A stretch of 64,000 nucleotides of DNA from Gammaproteobacteria bacterium (GCA_016779485.1 JADHNN010000005.1:1-64000); one strand, 5' to 3'; shown: positions 19,668 through 30,522, counted from the first letter of the stretch. The notes: generated by a model from the letters alone, not told the origin. Numbers and translations are program-made.

Positions 19668-22196
19668 ATGTCTGAATATTCACAAATAAAACTTGATGAC
19701 GAGATGCGTCATTCTTATATAGAATATGCCATGTCTGTAATTGTTGGAAGGGCGTTACCTGATGTTAGAGATGGCCTTAAACCAGTTCACAGAAGAGTAT
19801 TGTACTCAATGCATGAGCTAAATAATGGATATAATAAGGCCTATAAAAAATCTGCTAGGATTGTCGGTGATGTGATAGGTAAATATCATCCTCATGGAGA
19901 TACAGCTGTATACGATACTATTGTAAGATTAGCTCAACCTTTCTCTATGCGTTATCCGCTAGTAGATGGACAAGGAAATTTTGGTTCAATTGATGGTGAT
20001 TCGCCTGCAGCTATGAGATACACCGAAGTGAGAATGTCACGTCTTTCTCATGAATTACTTTCAGATATAGATAAAAATACAGTTGATTTTAACCCAAACT
20101 ATGATGGTTCAGAAAATGAGCCAACTGTTCTACCTACGAGAATACCTAATTTACTAATTAATGGCGCATCAGGGATTGCTGTTGGTATGGCAACTAATAT
20201 ACCACCACATAATCTAAATGAGGTTATTGATGGAGTTATTGCTATTATCAAAAATCCCTCCCTAGTAGAAGACGACTCTATTGATGAATTTATTAGGGAG
20301 ACTGGTTTTAATGGACCAGATTTTCCAACAGGAGCTGAGATAAAGGATAATGGAGGAATTTATCAAGCTATTAAATCTGGAAGAGGGTCATTCAAAATCA
20401 GAGCGATTCATTCCGTAGAGGAAAATAAAGATAAGAGCTCAATTATCATTCATGAGTTACCCTACCAGGTTAATAAAGCTAAGTTAATTGAAACTATTGC
20501 AATATTGGTCAGAGATAAAAAAATTACGGGCATTAGTCACCTTAGAGATGAATCAGATCGAGATGGATTAAGAGTTGTTATAGAGCTTAAAAAAGGTGAA
20601 CAACCTGATGTAATTTTAAGCAGTTTATACAAACAGACAAACCTTCAAACTTCGTTCTCTGTAAATATGGTTTGCTTGGTAGATGGAGAACCTTGCACAA
20701 TAAGTGTACCTACCGCTTTAGCTGAATTCATTAAACACCGCCGAGAAGTTATTACTAGGAGAACTCTCTATCAATTAAACAAGACATATAGTAAAGCGCA
20801 TATTCTTGAAGGCCTAAGTATAGCTTTAAATAATATTGATGAAATAATCAATCTAATAAAAAAATCTAAATCTAGTATTGATGCTAAAAAGAAAATTACA
20901 TACCAAACGTGGCCAACATCTAAAAATAAATGGATATTATCTAAACTTATAAAAGAATGTGGAGATTACATGACCGTAGAGCCCAATATCGGTCTAGTTG
21001 GAGACAAATACACAATTAGTGATGAACAAGCGCAAGCAATACTAGATATGAAACTTAATAAGCTTACGAACTTAGAACAGCACACTATTCTTGAGGATTA
21101 CAATAATGCCATCAAATCAATTAAAGAATATTTGAGTATATTATCTAATCCTGATGAGCTTAATCATCTAATGATAAGTGAACTTTTAGAAATTAAAGAT
21201 ACTTACGGTCAGGAGAGAAGATCAAAAATATCTGATGATGAAGGATTGCTTAATGAAGAGGATATGATAAAGAAAGAGGATGTTATAGTTGTTCTCACGG
21301 AAGCGAATTATGTAAAAAGAATGCCTGTTACTGAGTTTAGAAGTCAAAAACGTGGTGGTCGTGGTGTAAATGCAGCTAACTTTAAAGATGGTGATAAGGC
21401 AAAACTTTTAGTGTGTGCTCATACCCATGATACACTCTTGTGTTTTTCTACTAAAGGCAAAGCTTTTTCTATTAGAGTTTTTGATATTCCTGATACGAGT
21501 AGGCAAGCAAGAGGTAAATCCATAAATAATATCTTACCGTTAGAAACAGATGAATCAATATCAGCTATTTTAGCAATCAAAAACTTTGAGGAAAACAGCT
21601 TTCTATTCTTAACAACAAGATACGGTATGGTTAATAGAATTTCATTGTCTTCTTTTAAGAAAGTTCGTAATAATGGTCTCAAGGCAATTCTTTTGAAAGA
21701 TGATGATTATCTATTTAATGCCTTACACACAAGCGGTTCTGATAAAATCATTCTTTCTTCATCAGCCGGGAAGTCAATTATGTTTCAAGAGTCTCAAATA
21801 AGAGAAAGATTTAGAGGTACACAAGGAGTTTTAGGCATTAAACTTACTAGTAATGCTAAAATTATATCTTCTTTGAACACACAATCGGAACAGGTGATTT
21901 TCGTAACAGAAAATGGTTTTGGTAATAAGATTTCTGTTGATTCCTATAACGAGCAAAATAGGGGGGGCCAAGGTGTTATTTCGATAAAAACCTCTGATAG
22001 AAACGGTAAGGTCGTGGGTGCGGTAAACGTTGATAATACTGATTATATTATCCTTATAACGAACAAAGGAAAAACAATCAAAATTTCAGCATCTGATATG
22101 AAAACCATTAATAGAAATACTCAAGGTGTACGTTTGCAAGACATGAGTGATGATGAGAAAATAACAGCAGTTTCTTATGAACGCACAAACGATTAG
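19668..22196 (+). CDS. gyrA: DNA gyrase subunit A
   Basis: GyrA is the cleavage-rejoining subunit of gyrase. The active tyrosine is Tyr118 in AMRYTEVRM. The quinolone-determining region reads [14 protein letters not shown], with Thr79 at the position of E. coli Ser83 and Asp83 at E. coli Asp87. The GyrA box (QKRGGRG) in the C-terminal beta-pinwheel needed for negative supercoiling is present. At 842 residues it is somewhat shorter than the E. coli protein (875). It heads a rightward run in which pheA follows after three bases. Confidence 0.98.
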   Translation: MSEYSQIKLDDEMRHSYIEYAMSVIVGRALPDVRDGLKPVHRRVLYSMHELNNGYNKAYKKSARIVGDVIGKYHPHGDTAVYDTIVRLAQPFSMRYPLVDGQGNFGSIDGDSPAAMRYTEVRMSRLSHELLSDIDKNTVDFNPNYDGSENEPTVLPTRIPNLLINGASGIAVGMATNIPPHNLNEVIDGVIAIIKNPSLVEDDSIDEFIRETGFNGPDFPTGAEIKDNGGIYQAIKSGRGSFKIRAIHSVEENKDKSSIIIHELPYQVNKAKLIETIAILVRDKKITGISHLRDESDRDGLRVVIELKKGEQPDVILSSLYKQTNLQTSFSVNMVCLVDGEPCTISVPTALAEFIKHRREVITRRTLYQLNKTYSKAHILEGLSIALNNIDEIINLIKKSKSSIDAKKKITYQTWPTSKNKWILSKLIKECGDYMTVEPNIGLVGDKYTISDEQAQAILDMKLNKLTNLEQHTILEDYNNAIKSIKEYLSILSNPDELNHLMISELLEIKDTYGQERRSKISDDEGLLNEEDMIKKEDVIVVLTEANYVKRMPVTEFRSQKRGGRGVNAANFKDGDKAKLLVCAHTHDTLLCFSTKGKAFSIRVFDIPDTSRQARGKSINNILPLETDESISAILAIKNFEENSFLFLTTRYGMVNRISLSSFKKVRNNGLKAILLKDDDYLFNALHTSGSDKIILSSSAGKSIMFQESQIRERFRGTQGVLGIKLTSNAKIISSLNTQSEQVIFVTENGFGNKISVDSYNEQNRGGQGVISIKTSDRNGKVVGAVNVDNTDYIILITNKGKTIKISASDMKTINRNTQGVRLQDMSDDEKITAVSYERTND

Positions 22197-22199
22197 ATT

Positions 22200-23267
22200 A
22201 TGTTAAAGAAATTCAGAGATAATATTGACACTATAGATAAAAAAATTCTCAAACTCTTGAACCAAAGAGCAGATATTGCTAAAAATGTTGCTGAATATAA
22301 AAAATCATCAAATAACACACTTATATTTAGACCAGAAAGAGAATCTCAGATTATAAAAAAATTAAGAGCCCTTAATAAGGGTCCCCTTGATTCTAATCAT
22401 ATACATAATATTTATAGAGAAATAATATCAGCATGCTTATCATTAGAAACAAATCTTAATGTATCTTTTCTTGGACCAGAGGGTACATACAGTCAAATAG
22501 CTGCTAGGAAATTTTTTGGAAACAGTGTAAGTAGCGATAGTAAAAACAATCTTTCAGAAGTATTTGATTCAGTCAGAAATAATACGAGCGATTATGGAGT
22601 AGTTCCTATCGAAAACTCAAATCAAGGAAGTATTAAAGCAACAATTGAATTTCTTTTGAAATATGATGTAAAGATTTGTGGGGAGCAAAATATACCTATT
22701 AGACATACTCTTATGTCTAAAAGTAAATCATATGAAAGAATAAAGAAAATATATGCGCATAGCCAGACTCTTTCTCAATGCTCTAATTGGATTAATAATA
22801 ATATGCCTAATGCTGAGTGCATTACTACAGACAGCAATGCCAAGGCAGCACTTCTGGCTAATAAATTAAAAAACTCAGCTTGTATAGCGAGTGAGACATG
22901 TAGTAAATTATACAAACTAAAAATTAATGCTAGTAACATTAATGATTCCCATGATAATACAACAAGATTTCTCATTATTGGTAATTCTGAAATAGCTGAA
23001 TCAAAAAATGATAAAACTACTTTTGTTATGACCTTAGAAAATAAATCAGGTTCTCTATCTAAGGTGCTGCAAATATTATCTGAAAATAGGATATCCATGA
23101 CAAAGATTGAATCTATACCAACAAAAGAAAAAAATTGGGAATATTTATTTCTTATTGATATAACTGGTCATAAATACAACAAAAAAATATCAAACGCACT
23201 TAACAAAATAGAAAAAATATCTAGATACTATCAACTACTAGGATCATATCCAAAGAGCATAGATTAG
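22200..23267 (+). CDS. pheA: Chorismate mutase / prephenate dehydratase
   Basis: This bifunctional enzyme converts chorismate through prephenate to phenylpyruvate. Residues 1-90 form the AroQ-type mutase (FRDNIDTIDKKILKLLNQRADIA), about 93-270 the dehydratase (FLGPEGTYSQIAA and the catalytic DNTTRFLIIG), and the last 80 or so an ACT domain. In that domain the usual GALV and ESRP phenylalanine-binding motifs read GSLS and ESIP, so feedback control may differ. serC, normally between gyrA and pheA, is absent. Confidence 0.95.
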   Translation: MLKKFRDNIDTIDKKILKLLNQRADIAKNVAEYKKSSNNTLIFRPERESQIIKKLRALNKGPLDSNHIHNIYREIISACLSLETNLNVSFLGPEGTYSQIAARKFFGNSVSSDSKNNLSEVFDSVRNNTSDYGVVPIENSNQGSIKATIEFLLKYDVKICGEQNIPIRHTLMSKSKSYERIKKIYAHSQTLSQCSNWINNNMPNAECITTDSNAKAALLANKLKNSACIASETCSKLYKLKINASNINDSHDNTTRFLIIGNSEIAESKNDKTTFVMTLENKSGSLSKVLQILSENRISMTKIESIPTKEKNWEYLFLIDITGHKYNKKISNALNKIEKISRYYQLLGSYPKSID

Positions 23268-23268
23268 C

Positions 23269-24372
23269 GTGACAAATAAAATTAAAAAATATACACCTGG
23301 ATTTAATATACATGATGTAGAGAAGAAATATAATTTAAAAAAAGTTGTAAAACTAGCATCTAATGAAAATCCATTCATCTCAAAAGATGTCATATCATAC
23401 ATTAAAAAATCAACTCATAAACTTAATCTTTATCCTGATAGTAACCCTGTTAATCTTCATTCTGAAATAGCAAAGCTTATTGGTTATAGAATGACGAATA
23501 AGAATATTATACTTGGTAACGGTAGTAATGAAATATTAGAACTTATCGTAAGATCAACACTTAATCATAAATCTGAAGTAATTATTCCGAAGCATTCTTT
23601 TTTAGTTTATGAAATTATTTCAAAAATCCAGCATGCTAAGGTCATAACAAGTAAACCAGATACAAATAAAAAAGAAAATAACTACCTTGGTATAGATCTT
23701 AACTCTATATATGAAAAGATTACAAGTAACACAAAATTAATATTTATTGCGAACCCTGCTAATCCAACCGGAACTTATTTGCCATTAAAATATATTGAAG
23801 AATTTCTAAGAATCATTCCTAAAAAAATATTAGTGATTTTAGATGAAGCATATTATGAATATCTTGATTCAAGTTTTCAAAAATCAGCTGTAAGTCTTAT
23901 AAATAAATATAAAAATCTATATGTAACTCGATCTTTTTCAAAAATATATGGACTTGCATCACTTAGAGTTGGCTACGGAATTTCCAATCCGGAAAATATT
24001 GAAAAACTTAAATTATATAAGCAACCTTTCAATACAAACTATTTTGCGCAACAAACCGCAGGCATTGCACTAAAAGACTTTCATTTTATTAATGAGAGCA
24101 AAAAAAATAATAGTGATGCAATGCAACAATTTAAGAAAGTATTCGATGAATTATCAATCAATTATCTTGGTACTTATTGTAACTTTATAACTTTTAGAGC
24201 TGGTACATGTTCAGGTTCATTATTCGAGTATTTGTTAACTAAGGGAGTGATAATCAGACCTCTAAATAACTATAAACTTCCAGAATATCTCAGAGTTTCA
24301 TTAGGATCGCCAAGTGACAATAAAGTTTTTATTAAATATTTAAAGGAATTCTATGATGGTACCACTAAATAA
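23269..24372 (+). CDS. hisC: Histidinol-phosphate / aromatic aminotransferase
   Basis: A class I/II PLP aminotransferase of 367 residues. LASNENPF, FIANPANPTGTY, LDEAYYEY and TRSFSKIYGLASLRVGYG (with the PLP lysine) are HisC signatures. It may act in histidine synthesis and, given its place between pheA and tyrA, also as the phenylalanine/tyrosine aminotransferase. The start is GTG at 23269, one base after the pheA stop. Confidence 0.92.
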   Translation: MTNKIKKYTPGFNIHDVEKKYNLKKVVKLASNENPFISKDVISYIKKSTHKLNLYPDSNPVNLHSEIAKLIGYRMTNKNIILGNGSNEILELIVRSTLNHKSEVIIPKHSFLVYEIISKIQHAKVITSKPDTNKKENNYLGIDLNSIYEKITSNTKLIFIANPANPTGTYLPLKYIEEFLRIIPKKILVILDEAYYEYLDSSFQKSAVSLINKYKNLYVTRSFSKIYGLASLRVGYGISNPENIEKLKLYKQPFNTNYFAQQTAGIALKDFHFINESKKNNSDAMQQFKKVFDELSINYLGTYCNFITFRAGTCSGSLFEYLLTKGVIIRPLNNYKLPEYLRVSLGSPSDNKVFIKYLKEFYDGTTK

Positions 24373-25204
24373 TGTCCTAGTCATTGGCCTGGGAATGATG
24401 GGCGCATCATTATGTAGTTCTATCAGGAAAAATAAACTGTCAAAAAATATTATTGGTTATGATTTAAGCAGGAAAAACTTAAGTTATGCGAGGAAAGAGA
24501 GAGTTATTGATGAAGCACTTACCAGTATTTCTAAAATGGGTAATCCTGATTTAATAATACTCTGCACTCCATTAAATACTCATGTAAATATTATTAGTGA
24601 AATCATAAAATATGCATCTAAAAAAATTATATTGACTGATATTGGTAGTTCAAAAGGAAATATTAGTAGTAATATCTATAAACTTACCGTTAAGTCTAAA
24701 GTAGAGTATTTAAGTTCACATCCTATGGCTGGTTCAGAGAAAACTGGTCCAAGAAATTTGATACCTGATATGTTCCTCAACAAAGTTGTATTTCTGATTG
24801 ATAAGAGTAAATGTAGTAAATCGACATATAATAAACTAGCTTCGTTTTGGAAATCATTAGGATCTTATACTTATGATTTAGATAGCAAAGAACATGATAT
24901 TCTTATGTCAGAAACAAGTCATATTTCGCATCTTATGTCTTATGTATTTATGCTCACACTACCTCAAAGAATTATAGATAATAACTTATCATTATTGCTA
25001 GGCGGAGGTATTAGAGAGCATGTTCGACTAAGCCAGAGTAGTTCAGAAATGTGGGCTGATATTTTTATTAATAATAAAAATAATCTTCTGAAATCTATCA
25101 CTCGCGTAGAAAAAAACCTTAAGTTTTTTAGAAAACTTATAAATGATTCTGAAGAAAAAAAGCTCATGTCTATCTTAAAGAAGATAAATAATAAAACCAA
25201 ATGA
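24353..25204 (+). CDS. tyrA: Prephenate dehydrogenase
   Basis: TyrA oxidises prephenate to 4-hydroxyphenylpyruvate for tyrosine. The NAD-binding start VLVIGLGMMGASLC, DIGSSKG and SHPMAGSEKTGP are diagnostic. It is the monofunctional form, 283 residues, with neither a mutase domain nor an ACT domain. Its start lies 20 bases inside hisC, and its stop overlaps the aroA ATG. In relatives tyrA and aroA are adjacent or fused. Confidence 0.94.
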   Translation: MMVPLNNVLVIGLGMMGASLCSSIRKNKLSKNIIGYDLSRKNLSYARKERVIDEALTSISKMGNPDLIILCTPLNTHVNIISEIIKYASKKIILTDIGSSKGNISSNIYKLTVKSKVEYLSSHPMAGSEKTGPRNLIPDMFLNKVVFLIDKSKCSKSTYNKLASFWKSLGSYTYDLDSKEHDILMSETSHISHLMSYVFMLTLPQRIIDNNLSLLLGGGIREHVRLSQSSSEMWADIFINNKNNLLKSITRVEKNLKFFRKLINDSEEKKLMSILKKINNKTK

Positions 25205-26505
25205 ATTCTTCGAATAATCTTTTAGTCAATAAATCTAATCCATTTATTGGAACTATATTAATACCAGGTGATAAATCAATTTCCCATCGCAGTGTAATAC
25301 TTGGATCTTTAGCAAATGGTCAACTATCAGTAAAAAACTTCCTTAACTCAGAGGATTGTCTATGTACTGTGTCTGCAATGCAACAACTAGGTGCAAAAAT
25401 AGTGATTGATAACACTTCATTAAGTATTGAAGGTTTAGGATTAACTCAGTTAAAAGAGCCAACTAATACGATTGATGCTGGTAACTCAGGAACATTGATG
25501 CGTTTATTAACAGGTGTGCTTGCTATTCAAAATTTTAATTCTACAATTACTGGTGATTCTTCACTAATTAATAGACCTATGAAAAGGATTATTGATCCGT
25601 TACAGGCGTGTGGAGCAAATATAATATCTGATAACTTTAAAGCACCCCTTAACATTAATGGTAACATTAATTTGAAACCAATAAATTATAAACAGGAAAT
25701 AGCTAGCGCACAGATTAAATCTTGTTTAATGTTAGCCTCATTATTTATTGACGGCACATCCTATTTTTATGAATCTGTAACGACTCGAGATCATACTGAG
25801 AATATGTTAGAACATTTTAATTACAAAATAACGAGATCAGAGAATATATCAACCATTGTAGGCAGACAAATGCTTACTGCAAAGGACGTTATCATTGGAT
25901 CTGATATATCATCTGCAGCGTTTTTTATTGTGGCAGCATTAATATCCAAAGGATCTAAAATTACATTACCTGATATCAATATTAACAAATATAGACTTGG
26001 AATTATTCATGTACTTCAAAAAATGGGTGCTGATATTAAAATTTATAATAAACGGTCAGAATCGAACGAATTGATTGGTGATATAGATGTTACTTCGTCA
26101 AACCTTTCATCTATCACACTTGATGGCAATATAATTTCTACACTCATTGATGAACTTCCTATATTATTCATTGCATGTTCAGTAGCTTCTGGAATTTCAA
26201 AGATTAGCGGTATAGAAGAGCTAAGACATAAAGAGAGTGATCGAATTAAATCCATGGAGGAAGGCCTAAAGGCTGTTGGGATAAATGTTTCATCAAAACA
26301 TGACTCCATAGAAATTGAGGGCAACGAAATACATGGAGGAAAAATTAATAGTTTTGGTGATCACAGAATTGCTATGTCATTTGCAATAGCAGGTTTAGTT
26401 TCTAAAAAATCAATTACAATAACTAATACAAAGAACATATGTACATCATTCCCAACTTTTGTAGATATTATGAGAGAGCAAGGAGCTGAAATTTATGAAA
26501 TCTAG
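25201..26505 (+). CDS. aroA: 3-phosphoshikimate 1-carboxyvinyltransferase (EPSP synthase)
   Basis: AroA joins shikimate-3-phosphate and PEP, one step before AroC. PGDKSISHRSVILGSLA, DAGNSGTLMRLLTG, NRPM and the late ELRHKESDRI and FGDHRIAMSFAIA motifs are all present. It has 434 residues. The PEP-site loop reads AGNSGTLMR, with Gly at the position equivalent to E. coli Gly96. Overlaps tyrA by four bases and cmk by 11. Confidence 0.97.
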   Translation: MNSSNNLLVNKSNPFIGTILIPGDKSISHRSVILGSLANGQLSVKNFLNSEDCLCTVSAMQQLGAKIVIDNTSLSIEGLGLTQLKEPTNTIDAGNSGTLMRLLTGVLAIQNFNSTITGDSSLINRPMKRIIDPLQACGANIISDNFKAPLNINGNINLKPINYKQEIASAQIKSCLMLASLFIDGTSYFYESVTTRDHTENMLEHFNYKITRSENISTIVGRQMLTAKDVIIGSDISSAAFFIVAALISKGSKITLPDININKYRLGIIHVLQKMGADIKIYNKRSESNELIGDIDVTSSNLSSITLDGNIISTLIDELPILFIACSVASGISKISGIEELRHKESDRIKSMEEGLKAVGINVSSKHDSIEIEGNEIHGGKINSFGDHRIAMSFAIAGLVSKKSITITNTKNICTSFPTFVDIMREQGAEIYEI

Positions 26506-27175
26506 AACAACATTTATTATTACTATTGATGGAACTAGCGGGTCAGGCAAGAGCACTATATCGAAGTTACTTGCAAAAAAACTTAACTTTATATTATTAG
26601 ATAGCGGGAAGTTATATCGAGCCGCGGGATACATCGTCTCTCAAACCGGCACCAAGATAAATACCGCTATAGATTATAAAAAATTAACATCTCAAATATC
26701 TCTAAAGCCTAATGAAAATACGTATGAATATGTGGTATATTTTAAGAATCAAATTATAGATCAATATTTATACACTGATGATGTTGCAAAAGCTGCATCT
26801 GTTGTATCTAAAATTGCTGAAGTACGTGAATGTATGTTTAATTTGCAACAGTCATGTGTGAAAGGAACCGGACTTATAGCAAATGGACGAGATATGGGTA
26901 CCGAGGTATTTCCTGATGCGCCATTAAAGATTTATATAGATGCTGATTTAGAGATTAGAGCTAAGAGAAGATTGAGCGAATTACTAGATAAAGGTGAAAA
27001 TGTAACATTTGAGAATATTTATGATTCTCTGATGAAAAGAGATGATAGCGATATGAATAGAGAGCTTTCCCCACTAAAAATACCTAATAATGGACATATA
27101 TTAGATACTTCTCACCTAAAACCTGATGCAATTGTTGATAAAATATTAAATTTGTATATTATAACTAGCAATTAA
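26495..27175 (+). CDS. cmk: Cytidylate kinase
   Basis: Cmk phosphorylates CMP and dCMP. The P-loop is GTSGSGKSTISKLLA, followed by LLDSGKLYRA for the nucleotide. ANGRDMGTEVFPDAPLKIYIDA and the RDDSDMNRELSPLKI lid region are typical. It has 226 residues. It overlaps aroA and lies 13 bases before rpsA, in a standard gammaproteobacterial order. Confidence 0.96.
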   Translation: MKSRTTFIITIDGTSGSGKSTISKLLAKKLNFILLDSGKLYRAAGYIVSQTGTKINTAIDYKKLTSQISLKPNENTYEYVVYFKNQIIDQYLYTDDVAKAASVVSKIAEVRECMFNLQQSCVKGTGLIANGRDMGTEVFPDAPLKIYIDADLEIRAKRRLSELLDKGENVTFENIYDSLMKRDDSDMNRELSPLKIPNNGHILDTSHLKPDAIVDKILNLYIITSN

Positions 27176-27188
27176 TTAAATATAACAT

Positions 27189-28763
27189 ATGACAACAATT
27201 TCTGAATTCGAACAATTACTGGAATCTAATATTTCACAATTAAATATGACACCAGGTGAAATAATTCCTGCTACTGTCATCGACATAAAAAATGATTTTG
27301 TCATTATAAATGCTGGCCTAAAATCTGAAGGCATAATACCAAAAAGCCAATTTATTAACTCTGATGGAGAGTTAGAAGTTGCTATAGGGGATGTAGTAGA
27401 AGTTACTCTTGATCTTGTGGAAGATGGTTATGGCGAAACAATACTATCCAGAGAAAAAGCAAAGCGCAAGAAAGTATGGACTGCATTGGAAAATCTTTTA
27501 AATAATCAAGAAATCGTTTCTGGAAAAGTCTGTGGCAAAGTAAAAGGCGGTTTCACTGTTGAACTAATGGATGTGAAAGCATTTTTACCTGGCTCACTAG
27601 TTGATGTAAGACCAACAAAAGAAACGGACTACCTTGAAGGAAAAACTCTAGACTTTAAGATTATTAAAATGGATAAAGTTAGAAATAATATTGTTTTATC
27701 TAGAAAAGCAGTATTACTTGATCAAAACTCAAGTTCTGAAGAAATGAAAGAAAAATATGCAGAGGGAAACACAACTAAAGGGTTTGTTAAAAACTTGACT
27801 GATTACGGTGCTTTTATAGATTTAGGTGGGATAGACGGCCTCTTGCATATTACAGACATTGCATGGAAGCGTATTAACCATCCTCAAGAAATACTCAAAG
27901 TTGGTGATGAAATAGATATCAAAGTTCTAAAGTTCGACCAAGAGAAAAACAGAGTCAGTCTAGGTATGAAACAACTAACAGATGACCCTTGGGAGAAAGT
28001 TGAGGGTAACATTGAATTGAATTCTGTTTATGAAAGTAAAGTTGTTAATATTGCGGAATATGGAGTTTTTGTAGATTTAGGTGATAGTATCGAAGGCCTT
28101 ATAAGAACCTCGGAGTTAGACTGGACAAATAAAAATATTAGTCCTAAGAAAGTGCTTAACTTAGGAGATAAGATTAATGTCAAAGTAATCGAAGTAGATG
28201 AAGAGAAGAGAAGACTTTCTTTAAGCTATAAGCAATGTCTGCCAAATCCATGGGAAGAATTCTCAAACGATCACAATAAAGGCGATGTAATTAAAAGTGA
28301 AATTAAATCTATAACAGATTTTGGTATTTTCGTTGGTCTTGATGGGGGTATTGATGGGTTGGTTCATATATCCGATGTTACTAATCTAGGTAAACCGGAA
28401 GATTTTATTAGATCATATAAAAAAGGTAACCTTATTGAGACAGTCGTACTTTCCATAGACGCAGAAAGAGAGAGAATATCACTAGGTTTGAAACAAAATA
28501 TTGAGTCAAACTTTGAATCGTTAACACAAGATTTAGAACTTGGATCTGAAATTTCTGCTGAAGTGGTAAGTGTATCAGATACAGGGGTATATCTTAAACT
28601 AGATCAAAATATTCCAGGCTCACTTAAACTTCTTCAAAAAGAACTTCGTGAAATTGTAGAAACTAGTTCATTAACTGTTAATCAGAAAATACAGTGTAAT
28701 ATTAAATCTATTGACAAGAAGAACTTTCAAGTCATTTGCACTTTATTAAACAGTAGTGAATAA
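27189..28763 (+). CDS. rpsA: 30S ribosomal protein S1
   Basis: S1 binds mRNA on the small subunit and helps initiation on structured or weakly Shine-Dalgarno-marked messages. Six S1-type domains can be followed across 524 residues. Domains 3-5 are the canonical RNA-binding repeats (DYGAFIDLGG, EYGVFVDLG, DFGIFVGLDG). Domains 1 and 2 bind the ribosome, and the sixth is divergent and short. The usual length is near 557, so the loss is at the C-terminus. No Shine-Dalgarno is seen before its ATG, as is normal for rpsA. Confidence 0.96.
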   Translation: MTTISEFEQLLESNISQLNMTPGEIIPATVIDIKNDFVIINAGLKSEGIIPKSQFINSDGELEVAIGDVVEVTLDLVEDGYGETILSREKAKRKKVWTALENLLNNQEIVSGKVCGKVKGGFTVELMDVKAFLPGSLVDVRPTKETDYLEGKTLDFKIIKMDKVRNNIVLSRKAVLLDQNSSSEEMKEKYAEGNTTKGFVKNLTDYGAFIDLGGIDGLLHITDIAWKRINHPQEILKVGDEIDIKVLKFDQEKNRVSLGMKQLTDDPWEKVEGNIELNSVYESKVVNIAEYGVFVDLGDSIEGLIRTSELDWTNKNISPKKVLNLGDKINVKVIEVDEEKRRLSLSYKQCLPNPWEEFSNDHNKGDVIKSEIKSITDFGIFVGLDGGIDGLVHISDVTNLGKPEDFIRSYKKGNLIETVVLSIDAERERISLGLKQNIESNFESLTQDLELGSEISAEVVSVSDTGVYLKLDQNIPGSLKLLQKELREIVETSSLTVNQKIQCNIKSIDKKNFQVICTLLNSSE

Positions 28764-29034
28764 GTCTGACATTATTAATCTTGTATGCGAGAAAAATAAT
28801 TTAGGCTTGTCTGATGTAGAATATTCCATAAAAAAAATTATTAATTTTATGAGTGAAAATTTATATCAGGGAGAACGAGTTGAAATAAGAGGCTTTGGTA
28901 CTTTTTCTCTTCATACACATCAATCACGTCTAGCAAGAAACCCTAAGACTGGTGATAAAATTGCACTTGAAAGAAGAAATACAGTTCATTTCAAGCCAAG
29001 TAAAGAACTTAAATCTAGAGTTAATAATATCTAA
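28756..29034 (+). CDS. ihfB: Integration host factor beta subunit
   Basis: IHF-beta is a DNA-bending nucleoid protein that works with IHF-alpha. The 92-residue protein ends with the DNA-binding arm: RVEIRGFGTFSLH, then RLARNPKTGDKI with the intercalating proline, then HFKPSKELK. The start is GTG at 28756, overlapping the rpsA stop by eight bases. The rpsA-ihfB pairing supports the beta subunit over HU or IHF-alpha. Confidence 0.92.
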   Translation: MNKSDIINLVCEKNNLGLSDVEYSIKKIINFMSENLYQGERVEIRGFGTFSLHTHQSRLARNPKTGDKIALERRNTVHFKPSKELKSRVNNI

Positions 29035-29071
29035 TCTATCCAATCTAGCAAATTTACTTTAGAATATACAC

Positions 29072-29368
29072 ATGGGAAGGTTATTTTTTCTTATATTTAC
29101 TACTATCTTAATAATAATTACAGTGGTAATCTCTACTCACAATACAAGTAATATAAATATTGATATATATTTTTATAATTATGAGCTACCTATATCCATC
29201 TTGATACTTTATTCTTTTATTGCTGGAATGATTACAACGCTAATTTATCTTATAAGTATTATTATCTCCTATAAAAAAAGAACTAGAGATATGAAAAGTG
29301 CGTTACAGAATACCCAAGAAGAGCTCGACAATCTTAGACGAAATCCATTAAGAGATGGTACTGAATGA
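29072..29368 (+). CDS. lapA: Lipopolysaccharide assembly protein LapA
   Basis: The 98-residue inner-membrane protein (DUF1049) has two membrane helices (about 4-20 and 41-66) and a short cytoplasmic coiled coil ending in RRNPLRDG. LapA partners LapB in control of lipid A synthesis. Sequence similarity is modest, but size, topology and the ihfB-lapA-lapB-pyrF order make the call firm. It overlaps lapB by four bases. Confidence 0.85.
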   Translation: MGRLFFLIFTTILIIITVVISTHNTSNINIDIYFYNYELPISILILYSFIAGMITTLIYLISIIISYKKRTRDMKSALQNTQEELDNLRRNPLRDGTE

Positions 29369-30522
29369 TTGAAATACTGGTTATCTCAATCATATTTTTC
29401 TTTATAGTTATTTACATTATTAGTAAAAGTAAAGGTAATGTTAATACGACTAATAATATATATAGCCAAGAGTATTATCGTGGACTTAACTATCTTTTAA
29501 ACAATGAGGATGATAAAGCATTAAAAATATTTACCGATCTTATAGATGTTGATAGTTCAACAATTGAAACACATTTAGCTCTTGGTGGTGTTTACAGAAG
29601 AAGAGGAGAGTTTGATAAAGCTATATTAATTCATCAAAATTTACTATCTAGACCTAAATTAGATAAAAACATCAAAAACCAGACCTTATATGAACTTTCT
29701 AAAGATTTTTTCTCTGCTGGCTTGTATGATAAATCAGAAAAAATATTACTTAATTTAAAACAACATGAATCATACTTTGAATCTTGCAATGAATATCTTT
29801 TATTAATTTATGAACTTTCTAAGGATTGGGATAATGCAATTAAATTTACCAAAAATCTTAAACAATCAAATATTAGAAAATCAAGTATTGATGTAATTGT
29901 CTCTCATTATTATTGTGAAAAAGCTAACGATTATAAAAATGATAACCAATTGAATAAATCTATAACCGTTTTAAGAAAAGCTATAGATATTAATAATAAA
30001 AGTAAAAGAGCATATATGACTCTCTTTGAGTTTAATATACATTCAAATCCTGGTCTAGCTCTCGATAATCTAGAGATTTTGCTTAATATAGATTCAATTT
30101 ACTTAATCATTTTATCCAATGAAATTGTTTCATTATCAACAATACATCAAGACAATAATCTTGATAAGAGAATATATGATATTATTTTGAACTTTTCTAA
30201 TAACAATAATTTTTCTCCAAAACTGTATGAATTTATGTTTAATATCTCTGGCTATGATGCTCCTCATGATTATTTAAATTTAACTAAAACTAATATATTT
30301 ACAAATATATTTAATAACCTTTACTTATCGAAAAACTCTAGTGATAAAACTTATTTGCTCAATAATGATTTGCTTGCATTAATAAAAAATAATTTCTTGA
30401 CGTATAATTGCTCAAACTGTGGCTATACTGCTAAGAATTATATTTGGCAATGCCCATCATGTAACCATTGGGAAACTATTAAGCCGATTACAATTAGCGA
30501 GAGAATTACATATAGTGCATGA
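29365..30522 (+). CDS. lapB: Lipopolysaccharide assembly protein LapB
   Basis: LapB (YciM) is an inner-membrane anchored TPR protein that presents LpxC to FtsH and so adjusts lipid A output. The product has one N-terminal membrane helix (about 3-20), TPR repeats (for example YRGLNYLLNNEDDKALKIF and RRRGEFDKAILIH) and a C-terminal rubredoxin-like metal site formed by Cys349, Cys352, Cys363 and Cys366. It has 385 residues, close to 389 in E. coli. Confidence 0.92.
   Translation: MIEILVISIIFFFIVIYIISKSKGNVNTTNNIYSQEYYRGLNYLLNNEDDKALKIFTDLIDVDSSTIETHLALGGVYRRRGEFDKAILIHQNLLSRPKLDKNIKNQTLYELSKDFFSAGLYDKSEKILLNLKQHESYFESCNEYLLLIYELSKDWDNAIKFTKNLKQSNIRKSSIDVIVSHYYCEKANDYKNDNQLNKSITVLRKAIDINNKSKRAYMTLFEFNIHSNPGLALDNLEILLNIDSIYLIILSNEIVSLSTIHQDNNLDKRIYDIILNFSNNNNFSPKLYEFMFNISGYDAPHDYLNLTKTNIFTNIFNNLYLSKNSSDKTYLLNNDLLALIKNNFLTYNCSNCGYTAKNYIWQCPSCNHWETIKPITISERITYSA

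Noticed and set aside
30419..30514. Longer pyrF start inside lapB
   Set aside because: The added residues are an out-of-frame reading of the lapB zinc site; the GTG at 30515 starts just before the conserved first strand.
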